From positions 1 to 64,000 of the forward strand of contig JALBYF010000075.1 of assembly GCA_023212725.1 (NCBI GenBank): 64,000 bases of DNA, in the 5' to 3' direction. This DNA is from Tranzscheliella williamsii (Eukaryota; Basidiomycota; Ustilaginomycetes; Ustilaginales; Ustilaginaceae). Below are positions 19,160 to 29,555 of the stretch, one piece after another (the stretch's first letter is position 1; the number at the start of each line of letters is the position of its first letter). The notes under the pieces are model-generated. The model was not told the DNA's origin and did no database searches. It saw only the letters and a list, made by a program, of their open reading frames with translations. Made by a program: the position numbers and the translations under genes.

Positions 19160-20248
19160 ATGGTCGATGCGGTCGCGTATGTCAAGATCTTCTTCCGCTC
19201 GGTCTTCTCGGTGTTTAGCCCGTCGACGACGACCGTGTGGCAGAACAACATTGCCTACTCGATCACGCTGCACAACCCGCGGCTGCTGCTGTACCGTGGC
19301 GCGGAGACGCACGTTACCTTTTCCATCTACGCACAGGCCTACTCACCCGAGGCGCGCAAGCAGCTCGCGAAGCTGGCCAACACGGCGGATGTGGTGCGGG
19401 GCACCAACGTGCAGCTCGTCCAGAAGGGCTGGATTGCGGGGGTTTTGGGCTGGAACGCTGCTGGTGCTCTCGGAATTGCGACGCGGAGCGGCTGGGATGT
19501 TACGCCTGCGGGGACGGCGGACTGGAAGGACACGAGTGCTGTGGGTGCGGGTGGAGGCTCGGAGGACGACGACGACGGGGGGCGGGCGCGTCGCGACGAG
19601 TATGAGATGCAGAAGCTGGACGGGGCGGGCAAGGTCGAGATGAGCAAGGAGACGCAGCACGTGGCGGTGCGGCGGCGCGAGACGATCGACAAGCAGATCC
19701 GCGCGCAGGCCACGGCGGACGAGGGCGACGCCGGGCTGCGCGTGCTGGGCACCTTCAAGTGCCGTCTGCCCGTCGCTAGCGGCGACGGCTACTTCCGGCT
19801 CTGGGTCAGCTTCCCCAGCCCGCTAGGGGCGAGCGGGGCTCGCATCGCGCTCGGCTCGCCCACCTTCCGCCTCTTCTCGTTCTCGCTCTCGTCCGCCAGC
19901 CCACGCGGCGCCGCGCTGCTCCCCCCCGTGCTCGCCCCCGAACTCGTCCTCCGCTCCGCCTCCCTCGCCCTCACCACCCTCCTCTACGGCCTCTTCCCCC
20001 TCGCCACCATCATAGACAAGCTCCTCCCCCGCTGGGCCTCCCGCCGCTTCATCGACTGGATCTACACCCGCGTCGGCGCCAAACAAAAGACCCAGCAGCT
20101 CAAAGACAAGTACCACCTAGACCAGCACGTCCAGGACGCCAAGCAGCACGTCCAAAAGGTCCCCTTCGCCAGCGCCGGCATCCGCACCGACTGGGACCGC
20201 GACCGCGACGCCCAGCGCGGCCGCGGCGGCTGGGCCTACTACTGGTAA
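19160..20248 (+). CDS. Unknown protein, 362 residues
   Basis: I do not recognise the family. The frame starts MVDAVAYVKIFFRSVF (context ACGATGG). Residues 1-120 look globular and conserved in character (VWQNNIAYSITLHNPRLLLY, then TFSIYAQAYSPEARKQLA). Residues about 125-200 are charged and acidic, probably disordered. A second globular part follows (LGTFKCRLPVASGDGYFRLWVSFPS region) and a hydrophobic stretch near 285-310 (SLALTTLLYGLFPLATIID) may be a membrane segment. The C-terminus is rich in Lys, Arg and His and ends WAYYW. The reading frame, sense codon use and lack of a competing frame support a real gene. It ends 115 bp from the SAC3 stop. Confidence 0.75.
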   Translation: MVDAVAYVKIFFRSVFSVFSPSTTTVWQNNIAYSITLHNPRLLLYRGAETHVTFSIYAQAYSPEARKQLAKLANTADVVRGTNVQLVQKGWIAGVLGWNAAGALGIATRSGWDVTPAGTADWKDTSAVGAGGGSEDDDDGGRARRDEYEMQKLDGAGKVEMSKETQHVAVRRRETIDKQIRAQATADEGDAGLRVLGTFKCRLPVASGDGYFRLWVSFPSPLGASGARIALGSPTFRLFSFSLSSASPRGAALLPPVLAPELVLRSASLALTTLLYGLFPLATIIDKLLPRWASRRFIDWIYTRVGAKQKTQQLKDKYHLDQHVQDAKQHVQKVPFASAGIRTDWDRDRDAQRGRGGWAYYW

Positions 20249-20362
20249 CCCCCACCCACGACGCTGCCTCCCTCCCCCACACAACCGACTCCTGCCTGTA
20301 GCCCGGCCGTAAACCAATCAATCGTATGGTGCTATTCTACTGAGTTTCATGGTGTCGTACAA

Positions 20363-23300
20363 CTACGCCGTCGAGTCGAGGTAGGCGGTTGTGCGGGAGA
20401 TGAGTGCTTTGAGGCTGGACAGGGTGGTGGGTGTTGGAGGGGGCGAGGCGCGGGCGCGTTTGGCGGGGGGAGCGGGTGGCGACGCGGTGCTGAGGGTGGG
20501 GGTGTCTATGTCCATGGCGACGGGGCGGGGAGGGGAGGGGGGCTGATTGGCGCGGGCTGTGGCGGCGAGGTCGTCGAGGGCGGCAGCGGCGAGGTGACGG
20601 AGGGTGGCGCGGTGGGTGTCGATTGCGGCGAGCGCGGCGGGGGGTGTGGGGAGGGGTGCGATCCAGACGGCGGCGAGGCGGGATAGGGCAAGGGTGAAGA
20701 GGGAGTCGATGTGGTGGTGGCAGGTGGCGGGGGAGGGGGAGGGGGTGGCGAGGAGGCGGGTGCGCAGGAGGAGGGCGTGATTGGCGAGCTCAGGCGGGAG
20801 GGCGTCTAGCTGGGCGAGTGCGCTGGCGGCGGTGGTGCCTTGGCCGGGGGGCGGGAGGAGCAGGTGGGCGTGGTCGGCGTCGGCGCGGGTGGCGGAGACG
20901 CTCAGCAGTGCGCGCAGGACGTGGTTGGCCAGCGCGGTTGCCAGCGCCAGCGCGCGGCATAGCAGTGCATCCCGCGCCGCGGCGAACATCCCCGCCACCG
21001 CCTCGGCCCAGTCCGCATGCAACCCGCCGGCCAGATCATCCAGCGTCATCCGCCGCCCGCCCCTCGTCCGCACATCCACCACCAGCCCCGCCAGCACCCC
21101 CCCGAGCTGCTCTTCCGGCGACGACGACGCGTCGCTCAGCTCGAGCACCGCCGCTTGTTCGAACGCCTGCGCGACCGCCTCGGCACCACGCCAGCCGAGC
21201 CGCTCCAGCAGATCCGCACCGGTCACCGCACCGTCCGCATCCGCCCTGTTCGGGTCGCGCCAGGAAACCACCAGCAGCCGACAGGAGAGCAGACTGTGCG
21301 CCACGGCAGCGGAGGCTGCGACCTGGCGCAGCCGCCGACCGTCGTCGTCGAGGATTTGCTGCCGTTCCGCCGCGGTGGTGGCCTGTGCCGCTGCCGGGCT
21401 GACTTCAAAAATGACCAACCCCACCTCCTCGCCGGAGCGGGATGGGTCGGCGCCGGCGGGCGCATCGACGAGCTGGAGTTGGGATCCGTCGGTGAGGTCG
21501 ACCTGGACAGTCTGGAGGGAGCTGTCGGGATCGAGGCCGAACTTGACGCGCAGCCAGCGGGAGGCGATGTGGTCGCCGGCGCCGGCGTAGAGCGCGGACC
21601 AGCGGGCGAGGCTGGCAGGCTTGCAGGCGAGGAAGAGGGAGTCGATGTGGCGAGCCAGACGCTCGAGGAGCGATCCGTGGAGCCAGAGGGACGAGCGCTG
21701 GGAGCGGGAGTGGACGAATGCGTTGCGGAGGTGGGAGTCCGGGTTGGGATGGGGGATGGGGATGTGGGAGCCGTCATGCCTGCGCTTGGGGCGGGGGGTG
21801 GGGGCATGCTGGGGGGTGGGTAGGCCGCGGCGGGTGCGGCGGCGGTGGAGTTCGACGCGGATGTGTGCGAGGCGGCGCTGCTGGTGGGCGCGGTCGCGCT
21901 TCTCCGCCCTCGCCGCCCGCCAGCGTGCCAGCGCGCCGCGCAGCGCCGAGCGCCGCCAGAAGGCTCCGGCCACCGCCAGCCGCGCCGCCGCCCCCGCCAC
22001 GTCCCGGCTGTGCTCCCCGACCAGCGCCCCCACCAGCCGCGACATGAGCGCCCCCACCAGCGCATCGCGCGAGTGTCTCCGCCGTCGCCGGCCCTCCTCT
22101 TCCACAACCGCCGTCGCCACCCGCCGTGACGCGCTCCTGACAACCTCCCCCGACACCGCATCCCACGCTCGCTCGACAATGCGCGCCCGCACCGCCGCTT
22201 TCTGCGCCGCCTCCCGCTCCGCCTCCCCGCGCGCCACGGCAAGCTCGCCATCCGAAGCGCGCTTCTCGGCAGTAGCAGCCGGCGCTGCACCATCCGTCCC
22301 GGCCGCCTTAGCCTCCGAGGGGAAGAAGGAAGACAGTTTGGACGGCCCTGGCGCAGCCTTGGGTGTCGAAGCCGAGGCCGCGGCCGCGTCGGCGCCGGGC
22401 ACTTTCGTCCCGAAGCTGAAGGACGGCATCGCTTTCGTAGGTGCCTCGGGTGGGGCGGGGGTCGAACTGCCGAAGAAGGAGGGCCTTTTGGCGGCCGGTG
22501 CGGCCGCTTCCGGTCCCTGGCTCGCTTGCGGCGTTTTGGGCAAGAATAAAGGAGAGCCTGTGGCGGCTGCGGGCGGAGGCGCTCCAAACGCGGTAGGCGT
22601 GAAGGCTGGTGCCGCGGCAGACAGGCCAGACCATGGACGCTTGCTTGCTTCTTGAGGCCTCACATCTGGCAACGACGAAGACGGCGGCTGCGCAGGCGGT
22701 GCTGGCGGCGTCGGCTGCTGTTGCCGACCCTGCGATGGTTGGCCGACCTGGCCAGTCGCCGGCGATGCGAAGGAAGGAGTGGCTTGTGGGGCGCCCTGAG
22801 CTGCCTTTGCGGACGGCTTGTGAACAGCGGAAGGAAGGGCGGCATTGGACGGCAGGGTCAAAGGAGCCGCTGCGCCCGAAGCCACCCCGTCGACAACCTC
22901 GGCGTTGGTGTAGGAACCGCGCTTGGCCTCGACGATGGTCGCGCTGAAGGGGTTGGGCAGCGGTTTTGCCTCGTTGATGGTGCTGGCGCGGTCGATCTTG
23001 ACTGCCACTGGGAGCCGGTGGCCGGCGTGCTCTTCCCACTCCAGCTCTATGCCCAGATGCTGAGTCATATCGATGAGCTGCTGCACGTCGTCCAGGCCCA
23101 GCGACCTCTGGACGGTCTCGGCGGGCAGGGCGCGGTGCTGGGACATGTACGCCTTGGACATGGCCTTCAGCGCGCCGATCCGAATGGAGCTGAACGAGTT
23201 TTCGGCGAGACAGGCCATCAGATAGTTGACGTTGGGCTTCTGCAGCTCTGCAAAGAACTTGGAGAAGAAGTTGAGCGTCGCTTCCGTGTTCCTCGGCTGG

Positions 23301-25402
23301 CCGCGCTTTACGACATTGTTGGAACGCTGCGCCAGCTGGCGGAGGTTGAGCGCGCTCTGGACCGGAGTGGAGCGGAAGATGGGTCCGGGCAGCAGCTCGG
23401 CTTCTCGCAGCGTCTCCGGATCGCGCAGATGCAGCAGGAGGTTGTAGGCGCGAAACTCGGCTTCGTTGGGCGAGCCGTGGCCTGACCGGCGGCGATCATC
23501 GTAAAACTCGATGAGACTGCGGAGCGTCTTTCGAAGCTGTTCGAGCTCCTGCTGCTCACTCCAGCCCTCGGCGCCGGGTCCACCGCGCCAGTGGAGGCAG
23601 AGGATGTGGTAGCGGGCGATGCGCTCGTGGCACTCGATGGCGATGGCGCCGCCCTCGCTCTGTACGATGAAGTCTTGTCGGACGGCTCGTGTCCGGTTCC
23701 AGAGGAAGCCTTGCACGGCGGTAAACTTGGGGTCATTAGGATTGGGCGGCAAGAGGTCGTGGAAGAGGTAGTCGAGCGTCTTTTTGAGGACGGGCGGAGG
23801 TCGAACATCCTCAGGCAGCGGCAGTTCGCGGCCTGCGGCAGGGCGTCGGTAGATCTTGACGGCGATGCGGGGGTCGACGCGGTCCGTGCCAGGATACAGC
23901 TCCAAGGGGTCGAGCTCCTTCTGGAACTCGCGCTCTTCTCGCTCGAATTCGGGACACATGTCCTGGCATGTTCCTAGCAGCTTGACGGCCAGGGCGAGAT
24001 CGGTGGGCTTGTCCGGATCGGGTAGGACGCCCGACTTGATGTAGGAATTGCGCAGCGCCTCGCGGCCTCCTTTCATCTCGAGGAAGCGGTTGCCGACCTT
24101 GGGCGCATCTTCGAAGCGTTTTTTTCTCTGTTCGTCTTCGTCGAGCGAGTCGGCATGGCTGCCGGTGGCTGGGGGCGTGGCATGGCCCATGACCGGTGTA
24201 GAAGTGCCGGAAGCTGGGGCGGAACCGCGCTGCCCCGTCCGATCTTTGCGGAGGAAATTCGAAAACGTGCTTACCGGCGCAGACGAGGAGATGACTGTGT
24301 TTCCTGCGGCCGGCAACGGAGGCGCCTCTGCCGACACTGTCGGTGCCGCTCTGGAGGAGCCGAAGGCAGTCCCTGAGGCCGCTGGCGCACTAAAGCCCGG
24401 GATCTTGTTGAAAGCGGTCTGGTCTGTCGGCCCTAAGGATGCGGGGGCAGGAGAGGGCGCTGGGGAAGCATTCCCGAATGAGGACGATGCGGCCGGAACG
24501 GGGGAGGTACCTCTGAAAAAGTTCGAGGGCGCGTTAAAGGTACCTCCCTTTGAGCCAAAGCCATTTGCTGGACCAGCACTTGCGCCAAAGGCGTTGGAAG
24601 AAGCAGCACTGGCGCCAAAAGCGTTAGATGAAGCGGCACTGGTACCGAAAGCACTGAACGGACTGGCACTGGTGCCAAAAGCACTGGAGCTCGCTGAAGA
24701 GGGCTGCGCTGCGTTGTTGCTGCCTACTTTTGAGCTGGGTCCCAACGGGGGTTCTGCGGGCTGTGAAGCGAACGCGGGCGATGCGAATGCGGAGCCCGGC
24801 TGCGGAGCGTTTGCTGGGGCGCCAGCGGCATCGGCGGTGCTTGGGACGGGGGCTTTGGGGGTGTGGGGCGCAGGCAAGCCGGCTGGGGGTGCCGGTGCGT
24901 CTGGCTTGTTGAACACGGTCGAGCGATTGAAGGGGCGGGGCCGGTTGGCGGCCGGGGCGGGAGAGGACGGCGGGAGCGAGGCGAGCGGCTTGATCGGGCG
25001 AATGCCACGGCCTCGCGACGCCGGAGCGAACGCGCCGCCGCCTCTACCGGCCGCATTCATACTGCCGGGCGGCCTCGCCTGGCCCGGCCGCGGCCGGCCC
25101 CCAAACGACAGAGGCGGCTGCTGCTGCTGCTGCTGCTGTTGCTGTTGTTGATGCGACGGCTGCGGCTGGTGCTGCGCCTGCTGTGGCTGCTGGACATACT
25201 GCTGCGGCCGAGCCGGCAGCTGCTGGAACAGCTGTGGTGGGTGCTGCTGCTGTTGCTGCTGGAAGGAGGGTGGCTGTGGCTGCGGCTGCTGGAAAGAAGG
25301 CTGTCCTTGTTGATGAGGCAGGGGGCGCTGCTGCGTCTGTGCCGTAAACTGGTGCTGCCCGTTGGGCGGTGGCCGGAACGGGCGAGAGGAACCTTGATCC
25401 AT
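20363..25402 (-). CDS. SAC3: SAC3/GANP-family nuclear mRNA export factor with FG repeats
   Basis: Single-exon gene of 1679 residues starting MDQGSSRPFRPPPNGQ. Residues 1-110 are Gln/Pro-rich with an uninterrupted glutamine run; about 230-300 carry phenylalanine-glycine repeats (SAFGTSA, NAFGASA, NGFGSKG), as in nucleoporins and animal GANP. The SAC3/GANP/THP3 domain starts near 470 with LGTCQDMCPEFEREERE and continues through DYRLFHDLL-like DYLFHDLLPPNPND and FLWNRTRAVRQDF. The C-terminal half is less conserved, Ala-rich and contains a further FG-like low-complexity block. In the TREX-2 complex, Sac3 couples transcription to mRNA export at the nuclear pore. Length exceeds yeast Sac3 (about 1300) and is nearer GANP. 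Confidence 0.92.
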   Translation of the reverse strand: MDQGSSRPFRPPPNGQHQFTAQTQQRPLPHQQGQPSFQQPQPQPPSFQQQQQQHPPQLFQQLPARPQQYVQQPQQAQHQPQPSHQQQQQQQQQQQPPLSFGGRPRPGQARPPGSMNAAGRGGGAFAPASRGRGIRPIKPLASLPPSSPAPAANRPRPFNRSTVFNKPDAPAPPAGLPAPHTPKAPVPSTADAAGAPANAPQPGSAFASPAFASQPAEPPLGPSSKVGSNNAAQPSSASSSAFGTSASPFSAFGTSAASSNAFGASAASSNAFGASAGPANGFGSKGGTFNAPSNFFRGTSPVPAASSSFGNASPAPSPAPASLGPTDQTAFNKIPGFSAPAASGTAFGSSRAAPTVSAEAPPLPAAGNTVISSSAPVSTFSNFLRKDRTGQRGSAPASGTSTPVMGHATPPATGSHADSLDEDEQRKKRFEDAPKVGNRFLEMKGGREALRNSYIKSGVLPDPDKPTDLALAVKLLGTCQDMCPEFEREEREFQKELDPLELYPGTDRVDPRIAVKIYRRPAAGRELPLPEDVRPPPVLKKTLDYLFHDLLPPNPNDPKFTAVQGFLWNRTRAVRQDFIVQSEGGAIAIECHERIARYHILCLHWRGGPGAEGWSEQQELEQLRKTLRSLIEFYDDRRRSGHGSPNEAEFRAYNLLLHLRDPETLREAELLPGPIFRSTPVQSALNLRQLAQRSNNVVKRGQPRNTEATLNFFSKFFAELQKPNVNYLMACLAENSFSSIRIGALKAMSKAYMSQHRALPAETVQRSLGLDDVQQLIDMTQHLGIELEWEEHAGHRLPVAVKIDRASTINEAKPLPNPFSATIVEAKRGSYTNAEVVDGVASGAAAPLTLPSNAALPSAVHKPSAKAAQGAPQATPSFASPATGQVGQPSQGRQQQPTPPAPPAQPPSSSLPDVRPQEASKRPWSGLSAAAPAFTPTAFGAPPPAAATGSPLFLPKTPQASQGPEAAAPAAKRPSFFGSSTPAPPEAPTKAMPSFSFGTKVPGADAAAASASTPKAAPGPSKLSSFFPSEAKAAGTDGAAPAATAEKRASDGELAVARGEAEREAAQKAAVRARIVERAWDAVSGEVVRSASRRVATAVVEEEGRRRRRHSRDALVGALMSRLVGALVGEHSRDVAGAAARLAVAGAFWRRSALRGALARWRAARAEKRDRAHQQRRLAHIRVELHRRRTRRGLPTPQHAPTPRPKRRHDGSHIPIPHPNPDSHLRNAFVHSRSQRSSLWLHGSLLERLARHIDSLFLACKPASLARWSALYAGAGDHIASRWLRVKFGLDPDSSLQTVQVDLTDGSQLQLVDAPAGADPSRSGEEVGLVIFEVSPAAAQATTAAERQQILDDDGRRLRQVAASAAVAHSLLSCRLLVVSWRDPNRADADGAVTGADLLERLGWRGAEAVAQAFEQAAVLELSDASSSPEEQLGGVLAGLVVDVRTRGGRRMTLDDLAGGLHADWAEAVAGMFAAARDALLCRALALATALANHVLRALLSVSATRADADHAHLLLPPPGQGTTAASALAQLDALPPELANHALLLRTRLLATPSPSPATCHHHIDSLFTLALSRLAAVWIAPLPTPPAALAAIDTHRATLRHLAAAALDDLAATARANQPPSPPRPVAMDIDTPTLSTASPPAPPAKRARASPPPTPTTLSSLKALISRTTAYLDSTA
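25118..25150 (-). repeat. Glutamine-codon (CAG/CAA) tract in SAC3
   Basis: Eleven consecutive CAG/CAA codons on the minus strand (CTG/TTG on plus) encode the uninterrupted glutamine run in the SAC3 N-terminus. Part of the run is pure CAG, so it can vary in length between strains. Confidence 0.85.
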
Positions 25403-25802
25403 GCACGGCAAAGGTGCCGTGGACTCGCGCGTACACGCAGGTCCGAAACGGGTGGGCAGGCCGAGTCGTGGATCGTGGGTCTACGGGAAGGGGCACGGGT
25501 CTCAGGCCCCGGTCTTGATGGCAGGTCGCTCATCACGAAGAGCATGAGCCGTACTATGCCCCCTCTCATCCGACTTCCGAGTTTCAATGGAAATACTAGA
25601 CCATCGATCTAACAATACTTTTGGAAGTTCACACTTGTTAGAGTTTCATTGGTTTGGTTGGCGCGTTGTCCAATAGTGCACACGGTGAGCCGCGACGCGA
25701 ACGGGCTGGAAAGCATCTGAATAGCTCACCATCGCCTTGACGCCATAGAAAAGAATACTGCGAAAAGGCCAAATGTACAGGAGAGAGGGCTTGGAAGTGA
25801 GA
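25403..25802. other. Intergenic, SAC3 promoter and MFS gene 3' flank
   Basis: 400 bp between two minus-strand genes in tandem. No gene or repeat is seen. Confidence 0.45.
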
Positions 25803-27323
25803 CTAGTAACGGTATCTGAAGTAAGGGGACTCGTCGCCAAGATCAGCGATCTGCTCGCGGGTGAGGAGGCCAGCTTTGCCCGAGTCCACCATGCGCTGCT
25901 TGCGCTTGTTGGCGAGGTAAAGGAGGCCGGCGAAGGAGAGGGCCGAGAGGAAGGCGACGACGTTCATGCCGATGTTAATGTAGTGTGCGCTGTGGTAGTA
26001 GGGTGCCTGCGTCTTGGGAAAGATGTTGGAGGAGATCGTGCCGGCGAGGCCGCCGAAGCCGACGATGATGGCGATGCAGACCGAGCGCTTCGTCTTGCCG
26101 CCGACCGTCTGCGTCAGCGACGCCACCACTCCCGGAAACGCAGCGTACGACCCTGCCGCAGAGACGAACTGCGCGCCGTAGGCCACCTTGGGATGCGACT
26201 GCGCGTAATTCAGAGACAGCCCCCAGCCAATCCCCGAGATCAGCGTGCCGAGGCAGATGAAAGGGAATCGAATCCCGTACTTGTCGGAGAAGTAGGCAAA
26301 GATGACGACGGTGGCCGCTGCGACCGTATACACGGGCACAGTATACAGGTTGGCATCGATAGCATTGTACTTAAGCGAGTTTTTAAGGATCGAGGGCAGC
26401 GTCAGGGCGGTGCTATAGAGCGGGGTAATGGTGGTGACGTAGCAGACCAACGTGAAGAGCGTCTTCCAGTCCTTGAGCCCGGCCCAGACAAACTTCCAGG
26501 CAAACTCGTCGTTCATAGGCACATCGTTACCGTCGAATTGCACTCGGTCGCTCATGTAGACCTTCTCGGACTCGGTCAGAAAGGGTGCCTTCTCCAGCCC
26601 ATCGAAGAGAAGAAAATACGCCGCGATACCGGCTACAATCGTCAGAGCTCCTTCTACGAAAAAGATAAACGACCATCCCTGGTAGCTACCTGTCTCCGCC
26701 TTGGCAAGGCCGAATCCCAAGAGACCGCCAAAGGCACCGGCGATCGTGGCAGCGCCGAAGAAGAGGCCTATCCGGAGCTGGATCCACTTGCGCGGGTAAA
26801 GGATGGTGAGGTAGTAGGTGATACCGGGGAATAAGCCGGCCTCGGCAGCACCCAGGAGTATACGTAACGAGAGAAGCGTTGGGAAGTTCCGCGAGGCTCC
26901 AGATACCAGCATGGTCAGTCCCCATATGACACAGATAAAGCTTATCCACTTCTTTGAGCCGACTTTCTTGAGTATGAGGTTGGATGGAACTTCGAGGAGG
27001 CAGTAGAGGCCGAAGAAGACGGATAGGGCGGCAGCGTATTGTTGATCGGTTAGCTGGAGCTGCTTCTCCATGCCGAGTACTCGGGCGTTCCCGATGGCGG
27101 TGCGATCGAGGAAGGAGAAAAGGTAGAGGACGGAGCAGATGGGGAGGACGTGCCAGTCGAGCTTGCGGATCAGGCGGCCGGTCTCTCTGTCGTCGGCGGT
27201 AGTGGTAGCAACCGCATCAGCGTTGGTGGTCCCGGCAGTCAGGACGGGTGCGACGGTGATTCCATCCTCCAGAGGAGCGTCTTCCTTCTTCTCTATCGAT
27301 GCAGAGTCACGGCTGTAGGTCAT
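25803..27323 (-). CDS. MFS anion:cation symporter, allantoate permease (Dal5) family
   Basis: Single exon, 506 residues. A hydrophilic N-terminus of about 60 residues is followed by 12 predicted membrane segments. Family marks: DWHVLPICSVLYLFSFLDRTAIGNAR at the first helix, GLYCLLEVPSNLILKK, and SLRILLGAAEAGLFPGITYYL, all characteristic of the ACS family (Dal5, Tna1, vitamin and carboxylate transporters). A long central loop (about residues 250-300) separates the two halves. It is a plasma-membrane carrier for a small organic anion; the substrate (allantoate, nicotinate, pantothenate or another) cannot be decided from sequence. The ATG at 27323 is the first in frame. Confidence 0.92.
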   Translation of the reverse strand: MTYSRDSASIEKKEDAPLEDGITVAPVLTAGTTNADAVATTTADDRETGRLIRKLDWHVLPICSVLYLFSFLDRTAIGNARVLGMEKQLQLTDQQYAAALSVFFGLYCLLEVPSNLILKKVGSKKWISFICVIWGLTMLVSGASRNFPTLLSLRILLGAAEAGLFPGITYYLTILYPRKWIQLRIGLFFGAATIAGAFGGLLGFGLAKAETGSYQGWSFIFFVEGALTIVAGIAAYFLLFDGLEKAPFLTESEKVYMSDRVQFDGNDVPMNDEFAWKFVWAGLKDWKTLFTLVCYVTTITPLYSTALTLPSILKNSLKYNAIDANLYTVPVYTVAAATVVIFAYFSDKYGIRFPFICLGTLISGIGWGLSLNYAQSHPKVAYGAQFVSAAGSYAAFPGVVASLTQTVGGKTKRSVCIAIIVGFGGLAGTISSNIFPKTQAPYYHSAHYINIGMNVVAFLSALSFAGLLYLANKRKQRMVDSGKAGLLTREQIADLGDESPYFRYRY

Positions 27324-29555
27324 GGTGACGGAAGGAAGCTTGGAAGCAGATCAGCGAGAAAAAAGGTAAAATAAAGGCTGGAAGCGCAAGGTATACTTGT
27401 TAGATTTGCGTGGTCCCCTTTTTGGTGGATACTCAAAGGGCAGGAAGCGTGATGCTGTAGGGGCGCGCCGTAGGGAAGCACGCACAGACGGCGGAGATGG
27501 GGCTGGCGATGGCAGTGAGAGCGTGGACAAGGAGAAGCATATAAAGCAAAAAGAGAGGGGGCACAACATATCGACCTTTATAATGGCGGCGACACACACT
27601 CGAAAGCTGCAGAGGTGACACGATTGGTGACAATTGCGGGGTATCGTGCAGGCGTCCTTTGTGGGGGTAGCCAATCAGAACGACAGCCAGGACTGGGAGC
27701 AGGGAAAGCCGTTTTTGTCCCACAAGCTGGGGTAGAAGCACAGACGCTGTAGTGTTGAGAAGAAAGCATACGCTGGACCAGGAACTATGCAGCACTGCGG
27801 ATTGGGCGAGCGAGTGGCCACAGGCTGTATTGGGATTACCAAGGCCGCTAGTCAGTGTAAAAACCGCTCAACTTGTTTGATTGCCAAGCACGGGGAGGAG
27901 AAGTGGACCGGCCAAGTAGCGGCGACATGGGCGAGGCGGAGCACGCAAAGGGAACGTTGTTGACAGTCGCTGCCTATCAGCGAATGGGACGGGAGAGGGC
28001 AAAGTGCAAAAGCTGAGCGACGGGCGCCAAGATCCGAGTGTGTGTGTCTATGCACAACGAAGGCGTGTCACCACAAGTCGAGCTTTCGAAGAAGAGCACC
28101 ATCAGCGCACGAACGAGGCGGAGTGGTACTTGGATGCACAAGAGGGGCCCCAGTAAACGTGGGCGGGGCTCGGCTCGAGAGGCAGACAGGCGGGTAGCCA
28201 GCCAGATCGCCCCAAATAGAAACATGCTCGCTTGCCACATGAGCGGTTGTAGGTCCTTCCTGACCCGAAGGGTTGGAACGATGCCATGCAGCGAAGCCTC
28301 TTTCACCGTCTTGCAGATAGAGAAGATATCAAGCGGACAACTTGTACGACATCTTCGTATTGAAAGTGGCTTGTTTACTGGACGTCAGTTTCAAATCGCA
28401 GAAGACAGCAGCTGTCCGGGATGGTATTCTGCCACCTCGCGTGGTGCTTATACGTACTACACCTGTGCCTGGTTCGTATGCAGACTTTCCAGCCCCGCAC
28501 CCTTCGCTTTCCTTGGCACTTTCTTGGCCTCTTGCCTTGCTTGTCAGTGCCCTTTGTAGCTTTCTGGTTGATGGCCACGTCGAGTCCACCCACCCAGAAC
28601 GTAATTCGTGTGCATTCCTCCCTTGCCATGGCTACGCTTCGCTCTGCTGCCTGAAAGGACGGTCTATCTGTACACGTCGAAGCCTTGCTGATCTTGGTGT
28701 GCTCCTGTCCCACGGCGCGCATGCTGTGTGTGCAGAGGCATAGCAAGAATTGGGAGGAACAGTGAAGGCCGGGTGTAGCGGCTCGCATCGTCGGAGACAG
28801 CAGAGCGGGATCGCATCTCCGCTACGTGAGCTTACGCTATGTGGCTGCACGGCAGTGAGGTCCCATCGCCATGCATTACGGCCGGGGTGCGTCGATCGCC
28901 TTGTGGCTGCCGCCAATGCGCTGCGCATTGTGTGGACCTGGGCGACTTGACGGCGACTGGCGACTGGCGGAAACGACGGTAAGGAGCGTCCGGGAGGCCT
29001 TACGCTGCGACCGGTGATGCCAAGCGGAGGGCGGCGCTTGGCGAGGTCTGGCGCACGTGCGCCCCCTCTTCGTGCTCGCGCGGCACTGGTCCAGCCACAT
29101 CAGCTCGGCGCTAACAGCGTTGGCCAAGCGCCCCGGCCACACCCAGATCGCTCGCCATTTATCCGCCCAACACAGCAGCCTCGTGGTCGACACCACACAC
29201 AGCTCAGCCCTGCAAGCCCAAATGGCCGCCCCGCTCGCTCCCTCGCCGCCAAGGAAGGCGAGGGAAGCCAAGCTGTTGCAGAGATCTAACACCGCGCTGT
29301 CAAGTCCACCCAGCATCCGCTTCGTAGAACTACAGTCTGGCGTCGACCTCGTGCTGGCAGCTCCGCCTTGCCAAGACCCGCCCGCCCAGCACCGCTGCGA
29401 GCAGCACAGCAGCTCTGCCAACTTTGACCGGAACGAAAGATGATGGTAAAGTAGCGGGATGCGGCTGCGATGCGGAACAAGCCCGGGGTATAGTACATTC
29501 GCCGACAAAGCGCTTTAGAGCGTACATTCGCAAGAACTTAGCGGGAGGGTTTGGG
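27324..29555. other. Long intergenic stretch without a recognised gene
   Basis: 2.2 kb between the MFS gene start (27323, minus) and the 3' end of the coiled-coil gene (29556). Several open frames of 60-210 codons exist on both strands, but none has a recognisable domain or conserved-looking core, and they overlap each other. It may hold a long promoter or a non-coding transcript; nothing specific can be supported. Confidence 0.45.

Noticed and set aside
20781..23485. Several 200-450 codon frames on both strands within SAC3
   Set aside because: GC-rich third positions create open shadow frames; the SAC3 frame alone carries conserved domains.
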